Assembly (NCBI GenBank): GCA_030710605.1
Contig: CP092872.1
Location: forward strand, 9,106,230 to 9,170,229
Direction: 5' to 3'
DNA: 64,000 bases
Source: Cordylochernes scorpioides
Lineage: Eukaryota; Arthropoda; Arachnida; Pseudoscorpiones; Chernetidae
Position 1 is the first letter of the stretch. The number at the start of each line of letters is the position of its first letter. Of the stretch, positions 1-10,700 are shown piece after piece. Under the pieces are notes generated by a model. That model was not told the DNA's origin. It saw only the letters and a list, made by a program, of their open reading frames with translations, and ran no database searches. The translations under genes were made by a program, and so were the position numbers.

Positions 1-201
1 TTAGATTAGATTAGAAAAAAGTAAACATTGGATTCGAATATAAAGAAAATTTTAAAATAAAATAAATATAACCTTTTAAATATATATAATTGTAATAAAA
101 TAATTTCATCTGGTGAGTAATGTTTAATTAATAAATTAAATAATAACTATACAACACTGAGAAAGACTCAAATTCTGACAGGCTGCTATTGTTGTTTTCA
201 G

Positions 202-246
202 GAATGCCTGGAGAAAGCCAACACCATTCTGAAAGAAGTAGAGTTG
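202..246 (+). CDS. internal exon of unrecognised gene
   Basis: A 45-bp exon lies between an acceptor (ttttcag) and a strong donor (gtaagt). In phase 0 it reads ECLEKANTILKEVEL, a short charged helix-like stretch. It is phase-compatible with the exon at 2097. The intron between them is filled by a pogo-like MITE and a Tc1 element. I do not recognise the protein. Bases 1-201 are AT-rich and show nothing else that I can support. Confidence 0.4.
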
Positions 247-330
247 GTAAGTAAAATCTTCACTTTATCCCTACATCATGTGTGACTTCTCTAATTTCCT
301 TTATTTCTTTAATTAATTCAATTGCTATAA

Positions 331-493
331 ACAGTTAAACCTGTCTATAGCACCCTCTCTAAATAGCGCCTCCCTCTCTATAGCGCCTGATTTTAAATAC
401 GTAGTACGATGCGATTTACATTAAAAGTGACCTGTCTATAGCACCCTATTTTGGTGAGTCCCAAGAAGGGGTGCTATAGACAGGTTTAACTGT
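331..493. mobile_element. pogo/Tigger-like MITE (CCTGTCTATAGCGCC family)
   Basis: The ends are inverted repeats beginning acagttaaacctgtctatag and ending in the complement. The interior repeats 'tatagcgcc' and 'tatagcaccc' blocks. The same family occurs at 13908-14073, 14279-14437, around 30772-31527, 31974-32150, 44289-44472 and 44735-45190. There is no coding capacity. The CAGT-rich termini resemble pogo-group elements, which is inference. Confidence 0.6.
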
Positions 494-500
494 ATATATA

Positions 501-1979
501 CACTGGTGTCCAAAAAATAAGAAACTTTTGTTTTTTAATGATATGTTTTAAAATATACAACGCTAAAAGCTAAACAGTAATTTAATTAGGTATTTTAAGT
601 CTTAGAATTTATTTATCGCAACCATTCGATTCGGTAAAATTGATTGTGATCTTTATAAGTGTGCTATTTGGCGTGTCGTTTACCCCATCTAAGAATTGTC
701 CAATTATAATTTTATTTAATCCTTAGTTAATTATGAGTTTACGAAAAATTTTAGCAGATGATTTAAATGTAGAGCTGTTGGAAGAATGGAGGCAGGGCAA
801 TCACAAGTTGAAGTAGCAAAATGGCTAAATGTGAATAAATATGTGGTCAGCAAAATATGGAAACAGTTCATTGAGACAGGAACCATCAAAAGAAAAGAAG
901 GTTCTGGTAGAAAAAAATAAACAGCTACCTCTGAAGACCGTTATCTGGTCGTAACTGCCAAGCACCATAGGGAGATGACAGCTATTCAACTCTCTAATGA
1001 ACTCTCAAGTGCTACTGGAACGAGAATTTCAAGACAAACTGTTTACTGAAGGCTTCACGAAGGTGCTCTTTATGCAAGACGACCAATGGTCTGTATCCCT
1101 TTAACTTCTGCTCACAGGAGAGCCCGCTTGAATTGGTGCTTGGAACATCACGCCTGGACTCATGATCAGTGGGCCAATGTTCTCTTCAGTGACGAGTCAA
1201 GATTTAGTTTAAACACAGATTCTCGACGAGTTTTCATCTGGAGGGAGCCTGGAACCCGCTATCATCCCAGTAACATCAGGGAAATAGACAGTTTTAGAGG
1301 GGGCAGTCTCTTAGTCTGGGCTGGCATCAGTTCTAGCAGACGCACACCCCTCCACATTTTTTCTGGGGGCACTTTAACTGCCCAAAGGTACAGGGACGAG
1401 ATCCTTGAGCCCTATCTAAGACCTTATAGAAATCAATTTGGTCACAATTTAATTTTTATGGACGATAATGCTCGTCTGCATAGGGCTAGGCTAGTCAATG
1501 AATATCTCCAGAGTGAGAATATTCGAAGGATGGATTGGCCAGCCAGATCTCCGGACCTGAATCCAATAGAGCATGTGTGGGATGCTCTAGGGAGGCGTAT
1601 TGGAGCTCGTCATCCCTCTCCCAGAACCCTCGTTGAGCTAAGAACTGCTCTATTGGAGGAGTGGGGTTTACTACCCCTGGACCTCCTCCAAAGCCTGGTA
1701 AACAGTATAAGGGTCGCTGTGAGACCTTGATAGCTGTTAGAGGTGATCATACTCCCTATTGATATCTTATTTCTTTAAGATCTGGAACCTTAGCTTTGGG
1801 TATGTTGGTAATAATTTGCATATTTCATAATTTCAAATATATATTTTTTTAATTTTCATATAGCTAGTCAAATTCTCCATAGTTTAAACTATTTGTATAC
1901 TAAATTTTATATTTGTTAATAAATTAGCTTTTGAGAAATTTCAATATTGGTTAAGTTTCTTATTTTTTGGACACCAGTG
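501..1979 (+). mobile_element. Tc1-like DNA transposon, complete but dead
   Basis: Inverted terminal repeats start CACTGGTGTCCAAAAAATAA and are mirrored at the right end. TA dinucleotides flank both ends (499-500 and 1980-1981), as expected for Tc1/mariner target duplication. The length of 1,479 bp is normal for the group. It sits in an intron of the unrecognised upstream gene. Confidence 0.9.
732..1730 (+). pseudogene. Tc1 transposase (DD34E), broken
   Basis: The protein would cut and paste the surrounding 1.5-kb element. The C-terminal 214 residues (1086-1730) are open and carry the DDE catalytic domain: SDES, then MDDNA, then NPIEHVWD. There are 34 residues between the second aspartate and the glutamate, which is the Tc1 spacing. 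The N-terminal helix-turn-helix part, starting near ATG 732, is interrupted by a frame change near 780-815, a TAA near 918 and a TGA near 1047. A functional transposase therefore cannot be made from this copy. The intact C-terminal frame suggests fairly recent death. Confidence 0.88.
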
Positions 1980-2096
1980 TATTTGGTTTTATTACCTTGT
2001 TGCCCATGTAATTCTAAATAAAAGCATATTAATCCAACATTGCTTAGATAGACGTTATATTGAGAAACAAATATTCAAACATAGTGTTGTGTACAG

Positions 2097-2537
2097 CTGG
2101 TGAGCAACAGAGACCTCTGTGGAGACCAGGAAGTGATGTTTGATGAAGAGGCTGCTAAGATGAGATGGTTCCTGCTACCCAGTGAGGCTGCCGCTCATCT
2201 CAGAAACCCACATTCCGCGCCGCGCAGGACTCCTCCCTTCAGACCCAACAATCATCTCAACAATGGCGTGACACAGCCTCAGATGACCTGTGCTCTGCGC
2301 AAGCCCAACAAAATGGACCCTGCTACCCTAGCTAAATGGCAGAAATACTTCGCAATGAAAAGTCCGTGGCATTGTCCCCCAGCCAATATCTTCAAACCTT
2401 TTAAACAGGTTCGTGGCTCTTCAACACAGGTTGCTGATAATTGTCGTTGTTGTGTCCAATGTAGTGCCTCAGATGTCTTCATGCATCTCTATCACAGCAG
2501 TTATTCTCTATCTTGGGTTCTGTATCTTGGCTTTTAG
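2097..2537 (+). CDS. probable 3' exon of unrecognised gene
   Basis: The exon follows an acceptor (gtgtacag) and continues in phase 0 from the exon at 202-246. About 105 residues look like real coding sequence, rich in Asn, Pro and Lys, with AKMRWFLLPSEAAAH near the start and MDPATLAKWQKYF later. The reading frame closes at 2537. The last 40 residues are Cys/Ser-rich and may be intron or UTR, because a possible donor (cag|gttcgt) lies near 2408. No family was recognised. It could be the C terminus of a conserved animal protein or a lineage-specific one. Bases 2538-2665 hold only a short gene-free stretch. Confidence 0.45.
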   Translation: MVSNRDLCGDQEVMFDEEAAKMRWFLLPSEAAAHLRNPHSAPRRTPPFRPNNHLNNGVTQPQMTCALRKPNKMDPATLAKWQKYFAMKSPWHCPPANIFKPFKQVRGSSTQVADNCRCCVQCSASDVFMHLYHSSYSLSWVLYLGF

Positions 2538-2665
2538 TTGATATTGACCAACAACTCTCTGGAAAGATAAAGGTCGCCATCAAAATATTGTTGATCAATA
2601 TCCTCCCGGAAAACTTTCTATCCAACTCTCTCTGAAAAAAAAAAATTCAAACATGATATTTTTCC

Positions 2666-2993
2666 TTTTTTTTTTTTGCTTATCCCTAGTACACGTGGTA
2701 TAGGCCATGATAATCATGGTGGGTAGTTAGCGACTGCTTTTACTGTAAGCGCACCACACGTCTACATATGTGAAAAGTAGTTCGACTTTGCACTTACAAA
2801 TACAATTACAAATATACCAGAGGCCCTTTTGGTTACTTGCACTCGCTGGTGGGGGTGAACTTTTGCAAGAATCGGGGGCCATTGGAGCATTTTTTTTTTA
2901 TAAAACAGAAAAAAGTGTCCAATGCGGGAATCGAACCCGGGTCGTAGTGGTCGAAAACCAAACGGTTTAACCAGCCTTCCACCAACCCCCCTG
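2666..2993 (-). mobile_element. tRNA-derived SINE with 13-bp target duplication
   Basis: This is a member of the commonest SINE of the window. The tRNA-like head (minus strand) has a B box gggttcgattcccgc. The body contains a conserved 'gggttggacttttgcaagaa' type segment and the 3' end reads 'tactagggataagc' plus poly-A. Direct repeats atgatatttttcc flank it at 2653-2665 and 2994-3006, showing target-primed insertion. Confidence 0.85.
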
Positions 2994-3081
2994 ATGATAT
3001 TTTTCCTGATAGATGGTAGTGAGCTATCAGCAACATTAACTTGCATAACCTGGAAGTGCCCTTTCATTATACAGCAAAACA

Positions 3082-3257
3082 AACTCCATTAGAGAAGGCA
3101 TTCCCATTAGAGGACACCCCTATACAAAGGACACTTTATCTCCTAAATTTCCATTTTTACCAATTAGCAACTTCCAGATAAGAGGACACCTGTCCATAAA
3201 GGACACTTTGACTCTGCAACTAGGTGGTGTCTTTTAAAAGAGGTTGTTCTATTGTAT
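3082..3257. mobile_element. pogo-like MITE ('agaggacacc' family)
   Basis: Imperfect inverted ends surround repeated 'agaggacac' and 'aaaggacac' blocks. The family is the same as 5011-5189 and 32500-32597, and it is the apparent source of the 85-bp satellite at 60250-61650. Noncoding. Confidence 0.5.
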
Positions 3258-3309
3258 ATATACAAGGAAATAAATAAAAAGTGAAAGTGCTTTTTTATTC
3301 ACATATAAC

Positions 3310-3880
3310 ACTCATATGGATTCTAAACACAAGGTAATAAGACCAAATACAAATAAATAAGGGGGGGTCGGTGGAAGGCTAGTTAAACCATTTGATTTTG
3401 CCCACTACGACCCGGGTTCGATTCCCGCATTGGACACTTTTTTCTGTTTAAAAAAAAAAAAATGCTCCAATGGCCCCCGATTCTTGAAAAGGTCCAACCC
3501 CACCAGCGAGTGCAAGTAACCAAACGGGGCTCTGGCACATTTGTAAGTGCAAAGTCGAACTGCTTTTCACATGTGTAGACATGTGGCGCGCTTACAGTAA
3601 AAAGCAATCGCTAACTACCCACCATGATTATCATGGCCTGTACCACGTGTACTAGGGATAAGCAAAAAAAAATAATAAATAGTGTATAACATTTCGGTGA
3701 CAGCGTTGTTACTATTTTCAAACAAAAGAATGTTACCAAATGAAGATGGTAACAATGCTGTTACCGAAATGTCACACACTCTCTCTCTCTCTCTCTATTT
3801 ATTTATTTGGATTAGTTCATATTACCTTGTGTTTATAATCAAAATTGTTCCTTATTGCACATATGGATTTGTTACCTCTC
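3310..3880. mobile_element. foldback MITE ('acaaggtaataag' family) split by a SINE
   Basis: The ends read aaacacaaggtaataagacc and ggtcttattaccttgtgttt style inverted repeats, with an inner 'cggtaacagcgttgttacc' palindrome. A SINE at 3361-3672 is inserted in the left arm and 'aaataaata'-like sequence flanks it on both sides. Relatives are at 12915-13045, 13545-13720, 31330-31435, 32640-32830 and 44935-45090. Confidence 0.6.
3361..3672 (+). mobile_element. tRNA-derived SINE
   Basis: The sequence runs from the head ggggtcggtggaaggctagt through the B box cccgggttcgattcccgc and the body to 'actagggataagc' with poly-A. It is the same family as 2666-2993 and is nested in a foldback MITE. Confidence 0.85.
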
Positions 3881-4047
3881 TTGCCATAATTCTTACAGGT
3901 CATCCTGTAAAGAGACCTAAGTACAGCCCATTGATTACAAACTCTCCCAAAAGTGTTCCTCAAGACTGCTCTACTAATGTATTAAGGCTGCAGTATGAAC
4001 CTTGCTAAAATGAATTGGAAATATAGTGAATGTTCCTATATAATAAC

Positions 4048-4290
4048 CCCCCTTTTTTTTATTATCACTAGTATACGTGGTACAGGCCATGATAATCATG
4101 TTGACTGCTTTTACTGAAAGTGCACCACATGTCTACACATGTGAAAAGCAGTTCGAATCTGCACTTACAAAGGTGCCAGAGCCCCGTTTGTTACTTGCAC
4201 TTTCTGGTGGGGTTGGACTTTTACAAGAATCGGGGGACATTTTCAATCATTAAAAAGTGCCCAATGCGGGAATCGAATCCGGTTCTTAGG
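4048..4290 (-). mobile_element. tRNA-derived SINE, internally shortened
   Basis: The tail, body and a B box (cgggaatcgaatccgg) are present, but the head stops early and the body has small deletions. Bases 4298-4450 that follow match part of the repeat at 5204-5515. Confidence 0.7.
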
Positions 4291-4527
4291 CGGGAGGGTA
4301 TTGATCTATAAAATTAAAGGTCACCTCTCCTGTCAAAATAGATGTCGAAACTAGACACCATTTATTAAATATTTATTTGATGTTTTTTTTTTTTTTTAAT
4401 GGGAGATGTGATCTTTATTTTTATAAACCTAATATAAGCATAATATTAGTGATACCATGGCTATAGCAAACCAAGAGTTAGGTTCGCTCTGGCGAGAGAT
4501 TTTACTGTATAAAGATACAGTAAACTC

Positions 4528-4737
4528 TCCTATAACGCGATTAATGTGTTCTGTGTTGTATGAAATTGCGTTATAGGAATTCGCGTTGTATGAAATAAAA
4601 CTTGTATAACGAGAATGTTGTTAGGGTAAATTGTTTTATTTTATAACGCGTTATTCGAAAATTCGCGTTGTATAAATAAATTTGTCGCAATTTTTTTATC
4701 GCGTTGTAAAAACTCGCGTTATAGGAGAGTCTAGTGT
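4528..4737. mobile_element. pogo/Tigger-like MITE ('tataacgcg' family)
   Basis: Inverted ends tacagtaaactctcctataa and its complement enclose AT-rich sequence with repeated 'gcgttgtat'. The right end stops about 35 bp before the first visible thiolase exon, so the MITE may have landed in its promoter, 5' leader or an upstream intron. Confidence 0.7.
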
Positions 4738-4770
4738 ATATGCATTAAGATTTCTAAGTAAATTCTCAAG

Positions 4771-7700
4771 AGCATCTCCCTCTATTCAACATCCTAAATC
4801 CTACAAGGATAAGTTTTCACGCAGGTTCTTTGCGCAGGCTGTGGAAGAGTTTGGCATGATACAGAATGGGGACCGCGTACTGGCGTGTTTGTCGGGAGGC
4901 AAGGACTCTCTCTCCATGTTACACACTCTGCACCAGTACCAGTTCTCTGCCAGGAAGAAGGTAGGTTCCTTGTTATGTATTTGTAGTCATGAAATTCAAT
5001 AATTATAATACAGTAGAACCTCCATGAGAAGACACTTCCACTAGAGGACACCTCTCTACAAAGGACAGTTTTCATTTCCAAAATGATCATTTTTTTTTAT
5101 TTAGCAACTATCTGGTAAGAGGACACCTCTCCCTAAAGGACACTTTGGCTCTGCAATAATTTGTCCTTTACAGGGAGGTTCTACTGTATGTCTATAAAAA
5201 TAATAAAGGTCTCCAATCAAAATAGTCGTCAAAGCTCGATGTCATCTATTGACCGTCATTGCAAACTATTGACCTCGGGTCTGTGACAAAGCCACAACAC
5301 CAGCTTTGACAAACTGAGAAGTGTCCACCTAGAGACCTTGGTTTCGTGCTAATGGCCCTCTTCAGCTCAGGGGGACTTTATTTCATCAGATCCACAAGGG
5401 ATCTAATGGAATCTACACAATCTGCCAAAGAGGTGTTTAGCTGTCAAAGTGGCAATGATGGCTTCTAGCTTTGACGTCTATTTTGACCGGAGAGTTAGCC
5501 TTTATTTTTATAGATTAATATGCTCCTGTGAAATTTCCATCTATATTAAATTTCATCTGTAAATATTATCATATCATCATCTCTTGTTTACATTCACTTT
5601 TATTCCAGCATATCTAAATATTAAAATGTAAGTTGTATTTAAGTTATAAGAGAAGGAATCGTCTGACATCATTTGAAGAAAGAACAAAAGTTAACGGCGA
5701 CATGTTTCTTTTATTAATGCTGTAAATTCGGCAAGCTTTCGGACTTTTACGTCCTTCGACAGGTAACTTTTCCCTGTTGCCTGTCGAAGGACATAAAAGT
5801 CCGAAAGCTTGCCGAATTTACAACTGTAATAAAAGAAACTAGTCGCCGTTAACTTTTGTTTATTCTTCATAGGTTGTATTTGTTGCTAATAAATAATATA
5901 TATTATATATATTTTCCCGTTTGTCATTACTCTTCACAATTCATCCTTTCATACTTCATCCCTAAGGTTAGAAATAATCGTTATTTCTCCTTAAAATAAA
6001 TTTGGATTTTTTTGTTCAAAAGAAACACATGCGGGATAATTTTCAAATGGCGTTCTACAATCATAAGCCGCATTATATTGTATTATAAATAAATAATATA
6101 TTTTATAAAATACCAAATACACTGACCCTTGTGTTCCAGGGTATCTCCTTCGAACTGGGTGCCATGACAGTCGACCCCAAAAGCTCAGCCTACGACCCCA
6201 GCCCTCTGAAACAATACCTTGCTGCCCTCAAGGTGCCCTACTTTTACCAAGAACAAGGTGGGGGCTTTGTTCTGTTCCATAGGTTCTTGTTCTGTTCCAT
6301 AGGGCTTTGTTCTGTTCTATAGGTTCTTGTTCTGTTTCATAGGGCTTTGTTCTGTTCCATAGGTTCTTGTTTCTGTTCCATAGGTTCTCATTTCTGTTCC
6401 ATAGGTTCTTGTTCTGTTCCATAGGTCTTCACTCTGTTCCATAGGGCTTTTTTCTGTTCCATAGGTTCTTGTTCTGTTCCATAGGGCTTTGTTCTGTTCC
6501 ATAGGTTCTTGTTCTGTTCCATAGGGCTTTGTTCTGTTCTATAGGTTCTTGTTCTGTGTCATAGGGCTTTGTTCTGTTCCATAGGTTCTTGTTTCTGTTC
6601 CATAGGTTCTCATTTCTGTTCCATAGGTTCTTGTTCTGTTCCATAGGTCTTCACTCTGTTCCATAGGGCTTTTTTCTGTTCCATAGGTTCTTGTTCTGTT
6701 CCATAGGGCTTTGTTCTGTTCCATAGGTTCTTGTTCTGTTCCATAGGGCTTTGTTCTGTTCTATAGGTTCTTGTTCTGTTTCATAGGGCTTTGTTCTGTT
6801 CCATAGGTTCTTGTTTCTGTTCCATAGGTTGTCATTTCTGTTCCATAGGTTCTTGTTCTGTTCCATAGGTCTTCACTCTGTTCCATAGGGCTTTTTTCTG
6901 TTCCATAGGTTCTTGTTCTGTTCCATAGGGCTTTGTTCTGTTCCATAGGTTCTTGTTTCTGTTCCATAGGGTCTTGTTCTGCTCCATAGGTCCTCTTATC
7001 TTTTCTATAGGACTTTGTTCTGTTCCATAGGGCCTCTTATATTTTCTATAGGACCTTGTTCTGTTCCATAGGGCCTCTTATCTTTTCTATGGGACTTTGT
7101 TCTGTTCCATAGGGCCTCTTATATTTTCTATAGGACCTTGTTCTGTTCCATAGGGCCTCTTATCTTTTCTATAGGACTTTGTTCTGTTCCATAGGGCCTC
7201 TTATATTTTCTATAGGACCTTGTTCTGTTCCATAGGGCCTCTTATCTTTTCTATAGGACCTTGTTCTGTTCCATAGGGCCTCTTATCTTTTCTATAGGAC
7301 TTTGTTCTGTTCCATAGGGCCTCTTATATTTTCTATAGGACCTTGTTCTGTTCCATAGGACCTCTTATCTTTTCTATAGGACTTTGTTCTGTTCCATAGG
7401 GCCTCTTATATTTTCTATAGGACCTTGTTCTGTTCCATAGGGCCTCTTATATTTTCTATAGGACCTTGTTCTGTTCCATAAGGCCTCTTATCTTTTCTAT
7501 AGGACTTTGTTCTGTTCCATAGGGCCTCTTATATTTTCTATAGGACCTTGTTCTGTTCCATAGGACCTCTTATCTTTTCTATAGGACTTTGTTCTGTTCC
7601 ATAGGGCCTCTTATATTTTCTATAGGACCTTGTTCTGTTCCATAGGGCCTCTTATCTTTTCTATAGGACTTTGTTCTGTTCCATAGGGCCTCTTATATTT

Positions 7701-10700
7701 TCTATAGGACCTTGTTCTGTTCCATAGGGCCTCTTATCTTTTCTATAGGGCCTTGTTCTGCTCCTTAGTGCTCTGTTTAGTAAGGCTTTATCTTATTTAT
7801 AGGGCCTGCTATTTTTCATAGGGACTCGAAAAATTGAAGGTTATGCTAGTTCTAATCATTTTCAACATTGCACAAAAGTTGTTACACAGGGACATGTTAT
7901 CAGATAGGTCACCCACTGATGGGAGGGTCTTCTAATCACAATGCCTAGAAATTAGGCAACAGAATATAAAAGTGATGTCTTCTTGATAAGTAAATCTGCC
8001 ATTGATTAAAGAATATGGGTCACATACTGTGGAAATCTGACTTTTTTGGGATCAGATGGGACCACTCCTAACATGGAGAACAGGCACCTTTGCTGCCACT
8101 TCTAACATATATTCAGATCCTGCAAGTTTTTTTTTTTTTTTTGCTTATCCCTAGTACACGTGGTACAGGCCATGATAATCATGGTGGGTAGTTAGTGACT
8201 GCTTTTTACTGTAAGCGCACCACATGTCTACACATGTGAAAAGCAGTTTGACTTTGCACTTACAAATGTGCCAGAGCTCTGTTTGGTTACTTGCACTCGC
8301 TGGTGGGGTTGGACTTTTGCAAGTATCGGGGACCATTGGAGCATTTTTTTTTAAATCAGAAAAAAATGCCAAATGCAGGAATCGAACCCGGGTCATAGCG
8401 GTCGAAAACCAATGGTTTAGACCCTCCTTCCACCGACCCCCTTTAATTTGTAATGCTTAGTTTTAATAGCAGCTCTTAATTTAATCATTCACCCAGTATC
8501 ATCATCAAATTTTTTTTTTTTTTGTACACTGCTATCAGTTGCTTACAAATTCATATAGACATGGTATCAGCTATATTTACTTAGCAATAGGCTCACCAGG
8601 ATACATAAGCTCATGGAATTCGTGTAATCTTTACACAAGGGGATAAGAAACAACAACAACAACAGGATACATAAGTCCTTATTGTCCTCTCCAACTTTGG
8701 CCTCTGCCACAGATATCATCGGCCAGGCCAGTGCCATCCCCGGCTCTGTCAAGTCCATCTGTAGTTTCTGCAGTAGGATGAAACGAGGGATCATCTACGC
8801 CTGTGCCAGAAACAACGGCTACAATGTCATCGCACTTGGACAGCATTTGGATGATTTGGCTGAAAGGTGAGACATCGCTTGAATATTAACTACAACGTCT
8901 TCTTCTTTCTTATTTCCACTCAATCATATTAGGGTATCAAGCTTGTAGAGCAACTATGAATAAATTTTTCCTATTAAATAAAATAAAAAAAAATAAAAAA
9001 TATATATATAAATCCAATTAATACTATTTTCCCATGATGTAACTTTAAGGTCTCTTCTTCTTTTTATCTCCACTCAATCATATTAAGGTATCAAGCTTGT
9101 AAAGCTTGACACTTTTTATGGTGTCTGCCGAAGAAGAGTAGAACTCATCAATGGATGAGTCAATACAGTCAATAATGTGTCTTGGGGTTGCAGGTTAAGA
9201 ATTGCACTTAGTACATAGTGGGAAAACCTTGCAACCATTCTGGAAAATTATTGTCCGTAGATGACCAGACTTAAGTCTGGAAATCACTGACTGTTGTTCT
9301 CTTGGGATGACAGAACCGGTGCTTGTCCCTCCTGCTCTGTACCAGTCATGTGCAGAATTAGAATGCCATTCCTGCAGGCATTGGGTTTTGATGGTATGGA
9401 GGAGGTCTCTTTTGTCTAGTTGGGTGGTAGATTCTCTGGCTTCAGGTAGGCCAAGAGCTCCAGCCTTTGCCTTTTGGTAATAAGACCCAATCTCGTAGTT
9501 TTCTAGTTCTACCTATAATCCAAATTGTGCATTATCATATGCCGTAACTCTTTCATTGCCAGTATACCATTTTGTGTGATTTTGAGCCCTTACTCATGTG
9601 CCACTGCATTGATTTTGAGTCTTTACTCAGGTTCCTAAAACATTTTTTTTTTGCTTATCCCTAGTAAAGTGGTATAGGCCATGATAATCATGGTGGGTAG
9701 AAGTAGGCGACTGCTTTTACTGTAAGTGCACCACATGTCTACACATTTGAAAAGCAGTTCGACTTTGCACTTACAAATGTGCCAGAGCCTTGTTTGGTTA
9801 CTTGCGCTCGCTAGTGGGGTTGGACTTTTGCAAGAATCGGGGGCCATTGGAGCATTTTTTAAGTCAGAAAAAAAGTGCCCAATGTGGGAATCGAATCCAG
9901 GTCGTAGCGATCGAAAACCAACGGTTTAGACCAGCTTTCCAATGACCCCCTGGAAGTAAATAATAGTTGTTGTGTGTGAATGACTAGGGGGGTTTAGACA
10001 TTTTATATATACAGTGGGGGTCGGTGGAAGGCTGGTTAAACCGTTTGGTTTACGACCACAACGACCCGGGTTCGATCCCCGCATTGGACAGTTTTTCTGT
10101 TTAAAAAAAAATGCTCCAATGGCCCCCCGATTCTTGCAAAAGTACCACCCCACCAGCGAGTGCAAGTAACCAAACGGGGCTCTGGCACATTTGTAAGTGC
10201 AAAGTCGAACTGCTTTCACATGTGTAGACATGTCATGCGCTTACAGTAAAAGCAGTCGCTAACTACCCACCATGATTATCATGGCCTGTACCACGTGTAC
10301 TAGGGATAAGCAAAAAAAAAAAAACTATTTATTTGGTCTTATTACCTTGTGTTTCTAATCTATAATCCAAATTGTAAAACGACATTTGAAAATTATCCCG
10401 CATGTGTTTCTTTTAAACGAAAAAATCGAAATTTATTTTTAAGAAGAAATAACAATTATTTCTAACCTTAGGGATGAAGTTTTTTTTTTGTGCTTATCCC
10501 TAGTACACGTGGTACAGGCCATGATAATCATGGTGGGTAGTTAGCGACTACTTTTACTGTAAGCGCACCACATGTCTACACATGTGAAAAGCAGTTCGAC
10601 TTTGCACTTACAAATGTGCCATAGCCCCATTTGGTTACCTGCACTCGCTGGTGGGGTTGGACTTTTGCAAGAATCGGGGGCCATTGGAACATTTTTTTTT

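Noticed and set aside
3361..3440. tRNA gene on the basis of a perfect B box
   Set aside because: The head belongs to a SINE family with about ten copies; it does not fold as a full cloverleaf and continues into the SINE body.
4682..4770. N-terminal extension of the thiolase from an upstream ATG
   Set aside because: Most of this stretch is the right end of a pogo-like MITE, so the open frame there is probably chance.
6228..6967. Chain of Trp/Asn/Arg-rich frames on the minus strand
   Set aside because: Translation of a minisatellite; no start context and no conservation.
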